A DNA stretch of 26,468 bases. It comes from JAPXSY01 sp033812795. Its GTDB lineage: Bacteria > Verrucomicrobiota > Kiritimatiellia > RFP12 > UBA1067. Below, in pieces: positions 13,877 to 22,790 of the stretch. The notes under the pieces were generated by a model. The model saw only the letters and a program-made list of their open reading frames with translations, was not told the DNA's origin and searched no databases. A program made the translations under genes and the position numbers. Within the stretch, counting starts at the first letter, position 1. Each line of letters opens with the position of its first letter. The stretch lies in NCBI GenBank assembly GCA_033812795.1, contig JAPXSY010000042.1:1-26468 (forward strand), written 5' to 3'.

Positions 13877-15856
13877 TCACTCCATCATCTGCATGTCGCA
13901 CAATGCGCGGTACTTGTTGCCCGCGGCCCACAACTCCTCGTGCGTACCGCGTTCGATGACGGCCCCCTTTTCCATCACCAGAATTTGATCCGCATTCCGA
14001 ATGGTACTCAAACGGTGGGCGATGGCGAATGTGGTCCGGTTGGCCATGAGCCGGTTGATCGCATCCTGCACCAACCGTTCGGTCACCGTGTCCAATGCGC
14101 TGGTCGCCTCGTCCAGAATCAGGATGGGGGGGTTTTTGAGAATAGCGCGGGCGATCGCCACACGCTGGCGTTCCCCGCCGCTCAGCACGAACCCCTTCTC
14201 CCCCACCACACGGTCATACCCTTCCGGATGGTCTGTGATGAACGTGTGCGCGTTGGCCATTTGGGCTGCGGCAACCACCTGTTCACGGGTCGTTCCCGGC
14301 ATGCCGTACCGGATATTGTTCTCAATGGTGTCGTTGAACAAAACCGTCTCCTGCGTCACCACGCCGATCAGCTTACGCAGATCCCCAATCTCGATCTGCC
14401 GCAGATCCACCCCGTCCATGGTCACGGACCCGGAAACCGGATCGTAAAACCGCGCCAGCAGATTGGCCACGGTCGTCTTGCCGGAGCCGGTCCCTCCAAC
14501 CACCGCCACCAGCGAACCACGCGGCAACACGAACGAGAGGTCGCGGATCGTGAGGTCAGGTCCGTCCCCATACCGGAACCCGACGTGGTCAAAGCGGACG
14601 GCATCCTCGAACTGTTCTTTGCGGACCGGCCGGGCCGCCATCGGCAGACTCATATCCAAATCAAGCAGGGAGTACATCCGCGCCAGGGCAGCGCGGCCGC
14701 GCTCCAGCTGGGCCTGAACCTTGCCGAGTTGCTTCATCGGACGGTAGGCTACCAGAATCGGCACCAGCAGCGGCGCGATCTGATCGATCGTCAGTCGCCG
14801 GAAATAGCAGTAGGTGATAAAAGCGAAACAGAGGAAAATCGCTACGCACTCCACCGCCGGAGTGATCAGCAACTCGATCCGCACGGCCCGCAACACACTC
14901 TTCATATAGAAGTGGTTCGCCTTGCGGTACTTCTCAATCTCATACGCCTCCGTATGATACGCCTTGACCACGCGGATGCAGGTCAGGTTCTCATGGATCT
15001 TGGACACCACATAAGAGATCCGGAGCAGCGACCTCCGGGACCAGCGGCGGACCCAAGACCCCAGAACCGCCATGGGGAACAGCACCAACGGGAAGCCGAC
15101 GAGCACCAGCACCAGCGTTTCGATCATGTTGTTCCGAATCGCGAAATAGATCACAAACCCTATGGAAAACAGAATTTCAAAAGGGGCACGGCACAAATCG
15201 GCCAGTGTGTGCGCGATCACATTGTCAACTTGGTGCGGGTCACTGGTGCATCGGCTTATCAATTGGCCGACATCGACCTTCCCGAAAAAACCGAGCGACT
15301 GTTTCTGCAGGTGGCTAAAGAGTTCGATGCGGAAATCCTGCACCACTTTCGCGCCGGTCCAGCGCAAGAAGTAGTGGTTCAGATAGAGCGCCGTCATTTT
15401 GACCAGCATGACAAGCGGCACCACGACCAAGGCGATCAGGAGCAGTTCGCCCGTCATCCGGCCCTCCTCATCCCGGAAGGAGAGTCCGAAGCGGTTACCC
15501 ACGGCCTCCATCCGGTCGAACCAGGCCGGCAGTTTTCCCGTAGCCGCCGCGCGGGGATTCGCGCGGTTGGCGACCAGACTCTTCAGGTTGGTGTCCAGCC
15601 GTTGCGGTGCCGAAGGCGGCTTTACCGCATCATCCGTGTGCGCGGCATGCGCGGCGGGCACGATCTCCTCAACCGAATACATGTTCCGAATGACCGGCTG
15701 CACCACCTGATAAATAGGCAGCATGGAACCCGCCGTGACCGATCCGGCCAGCAGACCGGCCAGCAGGCGGAAGCGATATTTCCGCGCATAACGGTAAAGC
15801 CGTCCGTAGGCTTCGGCAAACGAATACTCTTTATCAAAGTCAAATGATTCAACCAT
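13877..15856 (-). CDS. MsbA-like lipid/multidrug ABC exporter (fused TMD-NBD)
   Basis: Half-transporter (659 aa): membrane domain to about residue 385, then the ATPase domain. Walker A GGTGSGKT 454-461, Q-loop Q502, signature LSGGERQ 558-564, Walker B ILILDE 578-583, H-loop H614, all intact. It resembles MsbA, which moves lipid A-core across the inner membrane. The first extracytoplasmic loop (about 58-135, between TM1 and TM2) is much longer than in E. coli MsbA and rich in Ala/Pro. The gene begins 3 nt after the trxB stop and is followed by murJ, so an envelope-building role is likely. The substrate cannot be told from sequence. Confidence 0.88.
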   Translation of the reverse strand: MVESFDFDKEYSFAEAYGRLYRYARKYRFRLLAGLLAGSVTAGSMLPIYQVVQPVIRNMYSVEEIVPAAHAAHTDDAVKPPSAPQRLDTNLKSLVANRANPRAAATGKLPAWFDRMEAVGNRFGLSFRDEEGRMTGELLLIALVVVPLVMLVKMTALYLNHYFLRWTGAKVVQDFRIELFSHLQKQSLGFFGKVDVGQLISRCTSDPHQVDNVIAHTLADLCRAPFEILFSIGFVIYFAIRNNMIETLVLVLVGFPLVLFPMAVLGSWVRRWSRRSLLRISYVVSKIHENLTCIRVVKAYHTEAYEIEKYRKANHFYMKSVLRAVRIELLITPAVECVAIFLCFAFITYCYFRRLTIDQIAPLLVPILVAYRPMKQLGKVQAQLERGRAALARMYSLLDLDMSLPMAARPVRKEQFEDAVRFDHVGFRYGDGPDLTIRDLSFVLPRGSLVAVVGGTGSGKTTVANLLARFYDPVSGSVTMDGVDLRQIEIGDLRKLIGVVTQETVLFNDTIENNIRYGMPGTTREQVVAAAQMANAHTFITDHPEGYDRVVGEKGFVLSGGERQRVAIARAILKNPPILILDEATSALDTVTERLVQDAINRLMANRTTFAIAHRLSTIRNADQILVMEKGAVIERGTHEELWAAGNKYRALCDMQMME

Positions 15857-15859
15857 ATC

Positions 15860-16774
15860 CTATTCGCCTGAAGCCAAAAACCGCTCCGCTTCCAATGCGG
15901 CCATACACCCCGATCCCGCGGCAGTGACCGCCTGTTTGTAGTGACGGTCCTGCACATCCCCTGCCGCGAACACGCCCGGCAGGGAGGTGCGCGTGTTACG
16001 CGTGACCACATATCCCTCCGGATCCAGTTCAACCTGCCCGGCGAAGAGCGCAGTGTTGGGCGTATGGCCGATCGCGACAAACACTCCGTTCACCGGAATC
16101 TCCGTGAGGGCTCCGGTGTGAACGTGCCGCAGACGCAGTCCCGTGACCTCCTCCGCACCCAACACCTCATCCACCACCGAATTCCAGGCCACCTCGATCT
16201 GCGGCGAAGCCAAGACCCGTCCCGCCATGATTTTCGAGGCGCGGAACGTGTCGCGGCGATGGACGACTGTCACCCGTTCGGCTATGCGTGAGAGATACAG
16301 CGCGTCCTCCATCGCCGTATCCCCCCCGCCGATGACCGCCACCGGCTGTCCCTTGAAAAATGACCCGTCGCAGGTGGCGCAGGCCGAGACGCCTTTGCCA
16401 ATCAGCCGTTGCTCGGACTCGAGCCCCAAATACCGCGCGCTGGCACCGGTGGCAAGGATCACGGCACGCGTTTGCAGTTCCCCCCCCAGCATCAGCGTGA
16501 CGGTCTTCTCTTTCGCAGCCAGCGCACATGCCGACACTTCGTCGGCCAAACAGCGTACGCCGAGGCGTTCCGCCTGCTTGCGCATGGTCATGACCAGCGT
16601 GGTTCCATCGATCGGATTCTCGAATCCCGGGAAATTCTCGACGTCGGTCGTCTGGGTCAACTGTCCGCCGGGCTGCATGCCTTCGATCAGCACCGGATTC
16701 AGGTTGGCGCGCGCCGCATAAATCGCCGCCGTCAGACCGGCGGGTCCACTCCCAATGATCACCACATTTTCCAC
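15860..16774 (-). CDS. trxB: Thioredoxin reductase
   Basis: FAD/NADPH enzyme (304 aa) that keeps thioredoxin reduced. FAD site GSGPAG (8-13) at the N-terminus, redox-active CATC (132-135), NADPH-binding GGGDTAMEDA (149-158), HRRDTFRAS, and the C-terminal FAD segment GVFAAGDVQD. GTG start at 16774 with GGGAGGG upstream. It lies 44 nt after the second pilus ATPase gene. Confidence 0.96.
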   Translation of the reverse strand: MENVVIIGSGPAGLTAAIYAARANLNPVLIEGMQPGGQLTQTTDVENFPGFENPIDGTTLVMTMRKQAERLGVRCLADEVSACALAAKEKTVTLMLGGELQTRAVILATGASARYLGLESEQRLIGKGVSACATCDGSFFKGQPVAVIGGGDTAMEDALYLSRIAERVTVVHRRDTFRASKIMAGRVLASPQIEVAWNSVVDEVLGAEEVTGLRLRHVHTGALTEIPVNGVFVAIGHTPNTALFAGQVELDPEGYVVTRNTRTSLPGVFAAGDVQDRHYKQAVTAAGSGCMAALEAERFLASGE

Positions 16775-16818
16775 AAGTCCCTCCCCTCACCGGAATCAAC
16801 CGCAAGCGGCGCTCCCGC

Positions 16819-18537
16819 CTACGTGTACCGCAACACCTCATCTACCGTGGTATACCCGTCGAGCACATTTCGGATCGCGTCTTCCCGCATGGTCCGCATA
16901 CCCAACTCCCGGGCGCGTTCCCGGATGAACAGGGTCGGCCTACGTTCGTTGATCAACTCGCGGATGGGATCGCTCACCCGCAGATATTCGAACACCCCTT
17001 TCCGCCCCTTGTATCCGGTTCCGTTGCACTTGGAACATCCCCGGCCGTAATAAAAAGGCCGATCCCCGACCGCGGCGCGTTTCAGGTCCATACGGCTCAA
17101 GGTCTCATCATCCGGCGTGTAGGGCTCCTTGCAGTTCAGGCAGATGGTGCGGACCAGACGCTGCCCAAGCACCGCCTCCAAGGTGGAAGCGATGAGGTAC
17201 GGCGCCACATTCATGTCAATCAGGCGCGTGACCGCACCGGCCGCATCATTGGTGTGCAGTGTGCTGAACACCAGGTGGCCGGTGAGGGAGGCCTGCACCG
17301 CGATCTCGGCGGTCTCGAGGTCGCGGATTTCGCCGATCATCATGATGTCGGGGTCTTGACGCAGAAAGGCGCGCAACACCCTTGGAAAGGTGTTCCCCGC
17401 ACTCGGATTGATCTGAACCTGAACAATGCCGTCCATGTCGTATTCGACCGGTTCTTCGGCGGTCAGCAGCTTCTGATCAATCGTGTTGATCCGGCGCAGA
17501 CAGGAGTACAGCGTCGTGGTTTTCCCGGAACCGGTCGGCCCCGTGACGATGATGATCCCGTTGGGTTTCTCGATGTCCAGCGTCAGTTCCTCATAGACAT
17601 CTTCCGGCAGACCGACGTTCTCGAGATCAAGCGAAACCACGCTGCGGTCCAGTACGCGGAGCACAACGCTTTCCCCATGCGCGGTCGGCAGGCAGGAGAC
17701 ACGCAGATCAACCGAACGGCCGGCCACGGTCAGCGCGATGCGCCCGTCCTGCGGCACACGCCGTTCCGCGATGTTCAGGCCGGACATGACCTTAATGCGC
17801 GAGATGATCGGCAGAGCCAGACGGCGGGGCGGCGGCGACATCTCATACAGGGCGCCATCCACGCGGTACCGGATCTTGAAATCGGTTTCAAACGGTTCGA
17901 AATGGATGTCGGAGGCCCGGTCCGTGACCGCCTGATAGAGCACGAGGTTCACGAACCGGATGACCGGCGCGGCGGACGCGGCGGATTCCAGACTCTTGTC
18001 ATCCGTATCATCCACATCCAGCGAGGTGTCCAGCTTCAGATCCGACTCGAGGCTGTTGAGCATGTCCGCGACAGTCGCGCTCTCGTCGCCGTAGTATTCG
18101 GCGACACGCGTGCGCACATCATTTTCGCGCGCCATGACGAACTGCACGTCGCGGGTCAGCACGAACATCAATTCGTCCGTAACGTGCGGATCAACCAGAT
18201 CGCTTGTGGCCAGCGTGATGGTTCCGGCAGTGGCAGACACCGGCAGGACATTGTACATGCGGGCCACACTGGCAGGGATACTCTGGATCACTTCCGTATC
18301 GAGCGACATCATCTCGAGGTCTATCACGTCACAACCCTGATATGCGGCCATCATACCCAGCAGATCGTCTTCGCTCACGTATCCGGCGTCAACCAGCAGG
18401 GTGCGAAAGGGCTTGCCCGAGTTTTTCTGCTCGTCGCGCAACTCTTCCGCCTGCTGCTGGTCAATGATGCCGTTGCTGACCAGCAGGTCGATCAACGGAT
18501 GATAGGGCGGCGCAACGGATGTCGAAGTCACAGCCAT
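16819..18537 (-). CDS. PilB/GspE-type secretion ATPase, second copy
   Basis: Hexameric motor ATPase (572 aa) of type IV pilus extension or type II secretion. N-terminal MshEN-like domain (about 1-150), an acidic linker (about 160-185), then the ATPase core: Walker A GPTGSGKT 333-340, an Asp-box variant TAEEPVEY, Walker B IMMIGEIRD 398-406, His box STLHTNDAAGAVTRL, and a tetracysteine zinc site (CLNC and CSKC). Its ATG overlaps the pilT TGA by one base, with AAGGAGG inside the pilT end as ribosome binding site. It is a clear paralogue of the gene two positions upstream; which is PilB and which GspE is open. Confidence 0.93.
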   Translation of the reverse strand: MAVTSTSVAPPYHPLIDLLVSNGIIDQQQAEELRDEQKNSGKPFRTLLVDAGYVSEDDLLGMMAAYQGCDVIDLEMMSLDTEVIQSIPASVARMYNVLPVSATAGTITLATSDLVDPHVTDELMFVLTRDVQFVMARENDVRTRVAEYYGDESATVADMLNSLESDLKLDTSLDVDDTDDKSLESAASAAPVIRFVNLVLYQAVTDRASDIHFEPFETDFKIRYRVDGALYEMSPPPRRLALPIISRIKVMSGLNIAERRVPQDGRIALTVAGRSVDLRVSCLPTAHGESVVLRVLDRSVVSLDLENVGLPEDVYEELTLDIEKPNGIIIVTGPTGSGKTTTLYSCLRRINTIDQKLLTAEEPVEYDMDGIVQVQINPSAGNTFPRVLRAFLRQDPDIMMIGEIRDLETAEIAVQASLTGHLVFSTLHTNDAAGAVTRLIDMNVAPYLIASTLEAVLGQRLVRTICLNCKEPYTPDDETLSRMDLKRAAVGDRPFYYGRGCSKCNGTGYKGRKGVFEYLRVSDPIRELINERRPTLFIRERARELGMRTMREDAIRNVLDGYTTVDEVLRYT

Positions 18538-19625
18538 CAGTTCCTCCTTGACTGAAGTTCGTCTTTCAGTTTCTGGACCAGCGTATCCGGATCCTGCGAT
18601 TTGGTGACGAGATCATCGTATGAGATCAGCCCGCCCAGATAGAGGTCCATCAGATGCGAGTCGAGCGAGATCATGCCGAATTTGGCTCCGGTCTGGATAT
18701 CGGACGAGATTTGGAACGTCTTGTTATCGCGAATCCGGGAACGGATGGACGGGGTCGAAATCATGATTTCGAACGCCGCCACACGGCCGGGCTTGTCCAC
18801 ACGCGCCAGAAGCAACTGCGAAATCACAGCCACGAGCCCCACGGACATCTGCGTGCGGACCTGTTCCTGCTGATCGGTGGGGAAGGCGTCCACGATGCGG
18901 TCCACCGTGGCGGCCGCACCGGTGGTATGCAGCGTGGCGAACACCAGATGGCCGGTTTCCGCCGCCGTGATCGCGGCCTGCATGGTTTCCAGATCGCGCA
19001 TTTCCCCCACGAGGATCACATCCGGATCCTGGCGCAGCGCACGGCGGATCGCTTCGGCGAATGACGTCACATCATGCCCGATCTCGCGCTGGGTCACCAC
19101 CGATTTTTTATGCGGGTGGTAATATTCGATGGGATCCTCCACCGTGATGATGTGGACGTCGCGCTCGCGGTTGATGATGTCGATCATGCTGGCCAGCGTG
19201 GTGGTTTTTCCGGAACCGGTGGGGCCGGTCACCAGAATCAGCCCGCGCGGCCGGAAAAGCAACTCTTTGACCTGCTCCGGCAACCCGATCTGCTCCAGCG
19301 TGAGCAGTTTACTCGGGATCTGGCGCAACACGATGCCGAAATGCCCCCGCTCTTTGAAAACCGAGACACGAAAACGAGCCAGGTCACCGAACGGCAAAGC
19401 GAAGTCCGCGCCGCCGCACTCTTGAATCTCGTTCAACTTGTCTTCGGCGGTGATCATCCGGGCCAGCGATTCCGTATCCTGAGGAGTCAACGGCGGACTG
19501 TCCAACGGCGTCAGCGCGCCATGAATGCGCAGCATCGGCGGGATCCCGACGCGGATGTGCAGATCGGAGGCCCCCTCATCCACCGTGGCTTGCAATAATT
19601 CGGTCATGTTGATTTCTGTGCTCAT
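18537..19625 (-). CDS. pilT: Type IV pilus retraction ATPase PilT
   Basis: Retraction motor (362 aa), cytoplasmic, disassembles pilin for twitching. Short PAS-like N-terminal domain without MshEN, Walker A GPTGSGKT 134-141, ITVEDPIEYYHPHKKSVVTQREIG, Walker B VILVGEMRD, His box ATLHTTGAAATVDRIVDAFP, and a C-terminal SIRSRIRDNKTFQI that corresponds to the PilT AIRNLIRE motif. The QREIG and FP.....QVR features separate it from PilB/GspE. Its ATG overlaps the upstream TGA by one base. Confidence 0.95.
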   Translation of the reverse strand: MSTEINMTELLQATVDEGASDLHIRVGIPPMLRIHGALTPLDSPPLTPQDTESLARMITAEDKLNEIQECGGADFALPFGDLARFRVSVFKERGHFGIVLRQIPSKLLTLEQIGLPEQVKELLFRPRGLILVTGPTGSGKTTTLASMIDIINRERDVHIITVEDPIEYYHPHKKSVVTQREIGHDVTSFAEAIRRALRQDPDVILVGEMRDLETMQAAITAAETGHLVFATLHTTGAAATVDRIVDAFPTDQQEQVRTQMSVGLVAVISQLLLARVDKPGRVAAFEIMISTPSIRSRIRDNKTFQISSDIQTGAKFGMISLDSHLMDLYLGGLISYDDLVTKSQDPDTLVQKLKDELQSRRN

Positions 19626-21319
19626 CAGTCAGCGTCTCCCATGGTTGCCCGCAAGACCTCCTCCAGCGTCGTCATGCCCGAGGCCACCTTGAGCAGGCCG
19701 TCCTCGCGCAATGTCCGCATGCCCATCTCCCGCGCACGGGTACGCAACACCGTGGCCGGCGAATGATCGAAGATCAGGCGTTGGATTGTGTCATCGATCT
19801 GGAAAATCTCAAAAATGCCCTTGCGCCCCTTATACCCCGTTTGTCCGCAGGCCGAACAGCCGGTGCCCTTGTACATCTGCGACACCGTGACGTTTTTGGC
19901 CATGGCACCGAGCATCTTGAGTTCGCGTTCGGTGGGCTTGTATTCCGCGCGGCATTTTTCGCAGACCGCGCGCACCAACCGCTGCGCCATGGCGGCGCGC
20001 AACGCGGACGCCACCAGAAACGGCTTCACGCCGATATCCAGCAGACGCGTGACCGCGCTGGGCGCGTCATTGGTGTGCAGCGTGCTGAAAACAAGGTGTC
20101 CCGTGAGGGCCGCCTCCATCGCGATGTCCGCGGTCTCGTGATCGCGGATCTCACCGATCATCACGATGTTCGGCGCCTGACGCAGGATCGAACGGAGCGC
20201 GGCGGAAAAATCCAACCCCACATCCTTGTTCACCTGCACCTGATTGATGCCGGACATCTGATATTCGACCGGGTCTTCAACCGTGATGATTTTCCGGTCC
20301 GGCAGATTGATCTGGCCGAGGCAGGCGTAAAGGGTCGTTGTTTTTCCCGACCCGGTGGGCCCCGTCACCAGAAGCACACCATCCGGCAGGGAGATCAGAC
20401 GTTCGAACTTGTTCTGGTCATCCGACAGGAAGCCGAGCTGCGGCAGACCGAGCGAGAGGTTGGATTTGTCCAGAATACGCATGACGATGCTCTCGCCGTG
20501 GTTGGTCGGCACGGAGGACACGCGCAGATCGAGGTCGCGCCCCTGCACTTTGATCTGAATCCGGCCGTCCTGCGGCACCCGCTTCTCGGAGATCTTCATG
20601 TTCGACATGATCTTCACGCGGCTGAGGATCGCCGCCTGCAACCGCTTGGGGGGAGTGTCCATCTGCCGCAACACACCGTCGATCCGGTACCGCACACGGA
20701 ACGTCCGTTCCATCGGTTCCAGATGGATATCGGACGCGCGCATCTTGCAGGCTTCCGTGATGATCATGCTGACCAGACGGATCACCGGGGCATCGGAGTC
20801 GTCGGATTCCTGCCCCGTGTCGCTTTTCGCCTTCTCCGCCACATCGATCTCGCTGTCCGACATGGCCCCGTAAATGCTCTCAAACGACTCCGGATACAAC
20901 CGGTCGACCGCGGCCCGCACCTCGGAACGCGGCGCCACAACCGCCTCGACGTTCATTTTAAGCACATACCGCAGACTGTCCACCGTGTCGTAGGCCATGG
21001 GGTCGCTCAGCGCCACGGTCACCGTGTCTTCGGTCTGGGTGACCGGAACCACGCCGTACTTGCGCGCGACATCCGCCGGAACCACCTCGGTGACGGCAGG
21101 GTCGATGGCATCGGGGTTGACATGCACGTACTCCATGCCGAATTGCGCGGCGACCAGACTCAACACGTCATCTTCGGTCACGATCCCGGTCTGGACCAGA
21201 ATATCGAGCGTTGTCTCCCCTTCCTGCTTGATCGAGTTCGCGACCGCCTCGACCTGCTCGGCGGACACATAACTCTGCTCACGCAGAAGTTGCACGACAT
21301 AATCATCATTCGAAGTCAC
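19625..21319 (-). CDS. pilB: Type IV pilus assembly ATPase PilB-like
   Basis: Extension motor ATPase (564 aa). MshEN-like N-terminal domain, acidic linker near 150-178, ATPase core with Walker A GPTGSGKT 320-327, TVEDPVEYQM, Walker B VMIGEIRD 386-393, His box STLHTNDAPSAVTRLLD, and a zinc tetracysteine (C453, C456, C488, C491). Starts with GTG at 21319, GGGGAGAG upstream, 31 nt after gatB. No pilC, pilin or pilM-Q genes are in the window. GspE of a type II system is the alternative, but adjacency to pilT favours PilB. Confidence 0.93.
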   Translation of the reverse strand: MTSNDDYVVQLLREQSYVSAEQVEAVANSIKQEGETTLDILVQTGIVTEDDVLSLVAAQFGMEYVHVNPDAIDPAVTEVVPADVARKYGVVPVTQTEDTVTVALSDPMAYDTVDSLRYVLKMNVEAVVAPRSEVRAAVDRLYPESFESIYGAMSDSEIDVAEKAKSDTGQESDDSDAPVIRLVSMIITEACKMRASDIHLEPMERTFRVRYRIDGVLRQMDTPPKRLQAAILSRVKIMSNMKISEKRVPQDGRIQIKVQGRDLDLRVSSVPTNHGESIVMRILDKSNLSLGLPQLGFLSDDQNKFERLISLPDGVLLVTGPTGSGKTTTLYACLGQINLPDRKIITVEDPVEYQMSGINQVQVNKDVGLDFSAALRSILRQAPNIVMIGEIRDHETADIAMEAALTGHLVFSTLHTNDAPSAVTRLLDIGVKPFLVASALRAAMAQRLVRAVCEKCRAEYKPTERELKMLGAMAKNVTVSQMYKGTGCSACGQTGYKGRKGIFEIFQIDDTIQRLIFDHSPATVLRTRAREMGMRTLREDGLLKVASGMTTLEEVLRATMGDAD

Positions 21320-21350
21320 AATCGCTCTCCCCGTAACACGACCGGTCCGC

Positions 21351-22790
21351 TCACGTCCGTGTCGCCAACCGCTCTGCCACCAGTCGGCCGACCCGTTTGG
21401 GGTCCGCCTTCCCGTGGCTTACTTTCATCACCTGTCCGACCAGAAAACCCGCTGCGGCTTTTTTGCCGGCCCGATAATCTTCAACTGACTTGCCGTTCTC
21501 CCGGAACACCTGATCGATGAACGCATGGAGCGCGGCGTCATCGCTCACCTGCGCAAGACCGCGCGCCTCGACCCGCGCGGCGGGCATGCCGCCTTCATGA
21601 AACAGCTCGGGCAGCAGCTCCTTGGCGGTCGGCCCGTTGATCACGCCCTCCTCCACCAGCTGCACCAATTCCGCAAGCGCGGCAGGCGTCAGCGCGCACG
21701 CGCCCACCGGCTGCCCCGTTTCCGCCAGCAACCGCATGACCTCGGTCATAAACCAGTTGGAGACCGCCTTCCCCATACCGGGCTTACTGGCCCGTACCGC
21801 AGCCTCAAAGAAATCGGCGTTCTCCCGGATATCCGCCAGAACCCCCGCATCGTATGCCGGGAGGCCGTACTCTGCCATCATCCGCTCGCGTCGCGCAGCC
21901 GGCGCTTCCGGCAACTGCTCCCGCCAAGCCTCGATCTGCACATCCGTCAGTGCCACCGGAACCAGATCCGGCTCAGGGAAATAACGGTAGTCATGCGCAT
22001 TCTCTTTGCTGCGCATCGATTGGGTCTCCCCCTGTTCGGGATCCCACCGCCGCGTCTCCTGCACCAGCGTGCCGTTCCCCCGCACCACGGCGAGCTGCCG
22101 CGCGATCTCATATTTCAGCGCCGCGTGGATCCCTTTGAAGGTGTTCATGTTTTTGATTTCCACCCTCGTGCCAAATTCTGTCTGCCCTTCGGGCCGTATG
22201 CTGATGTTCACATCCGACCGCATATTCCCCTCTTCGAGATTGCAGTCGCTCACCCCCGCATACACGAGCTGTTGCCGGAGCGCCAGGAGATAGGCCATCG
22301 CCTCATCCGGCGACGCGAGGTCGGGCTCCGAAACGATTTCCATCAACGGCGTGCCGCAACGGTTGAAATCAACCCCGCTGAATTGCGCGTAGTGGTTGAT
22401 CTTCGCGGCGTCCTCTTCAAGGTGGATATGGTTGATCCGGATCCGTTTCGGTCCCTCCGGCGTCTCGATGGTCACCCCGCCACCCAGACAGAGCGGGTGC
22501 GTGTTCTGAGAAATTTGATAGTCCTTGGACATGTCCGGATAGAAGTAATTCTTCCGGTCAAACGTGCTATGCCGGTTAATTTCGCATCCCAGCATCAGGC
22601 CAGAGAGAACCGTTAACCGGACGGCCTCGCGGTTCATCACCGGCAACGCGCCCGGATACCCGAGGCAAACCGGGCAGACATTGGTGTTCGGCTCCTCGCC
22701 GAACGTCAGACTGCAACCGCAGAACATCTTGGTGAGGGTCTTGAGCTGCACATGCGTTTCCAGTCCGATGGTGACGAGGTAACGACTCAT
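21351..22790 (-). CDS. gatB: Asp-tRNA(Asn)/Glu-tRNA(Gln) amidotransferase subunit B
   Basis: tRNA-binding kinase subunit (479 aa) of GatCAB: it phosphorylates the carboxylate of mischarged Glu-tRNA(Gln) or Asp-tRNA(Asn) before amidation. Signature GLETHVQLKT at the N-terminus, CPVCLGYPGALPVMN, DRKNYFYPDMSKDYQISQ, DFNRCGTPLMEIVSEPD, RSDVNISIRPEG, KNMNTFKGIHAAL and the C-terminal YqeY-like tRNA-binding domain. ATG overlaps the gatA TGA by 4 nt, with AGGAGG a few bases before it. Confidence 0.97.
   Translation of the reverse strand: MSRYLVTIGLETHVQLKTLTKMFCGCSLTFGEEPNTNVCPVCLGYPGALPVMNREAVRLTVLSGLMLGCEINRHSTFDRKNYFYPDMSKDYQISQNTHPLCLGGGVTIETPEGPKRIRINHIHLEEDAAKINHYAQFSGVDFNRCGTPLMEIVSEPDLASPDEAMAYLLALRQQLVYAGVSDCNLEEGNMRSDVNISIRPEGQTEFGTRVEIKNMNTFKGIHAALKYEIARQLAVVRGNGTLVQETRRWDPEQGETQSMRSKENAHDYRYFPEPDLVPVALTDVQIEAWREQLPEAPAARRERMMAEYGLPAYDAGVLADIRENADFFEAAVRASKPGMGKAVSNWFMTEVMRLLAETGQPVGACALTPAALAELVQLVEEGVINGPTAKELLPELFHEGGMPAARVEARGLAQVSDDAALHAFIDQVFRENGKSVEDYRAGKKAAAGFLVGQVMKVSHGKADPKRVGRLVAERLATRT

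Noticed and set aside
13724..15847. Plus-strand ORF of 707 codons antisense to the ABC exporter
   Set aside because: Shadow ORF: His/Arg/Gln-rich composition, no motifs, and opposite a gene with all ABC signatures intact.
19763..21520. Plus-strand ORF of 585 codons antisense to pilB
   Set aside because: Shadow of pilB in the opposite frame; it crosses the gatB-pilB junction and lacks motifs.
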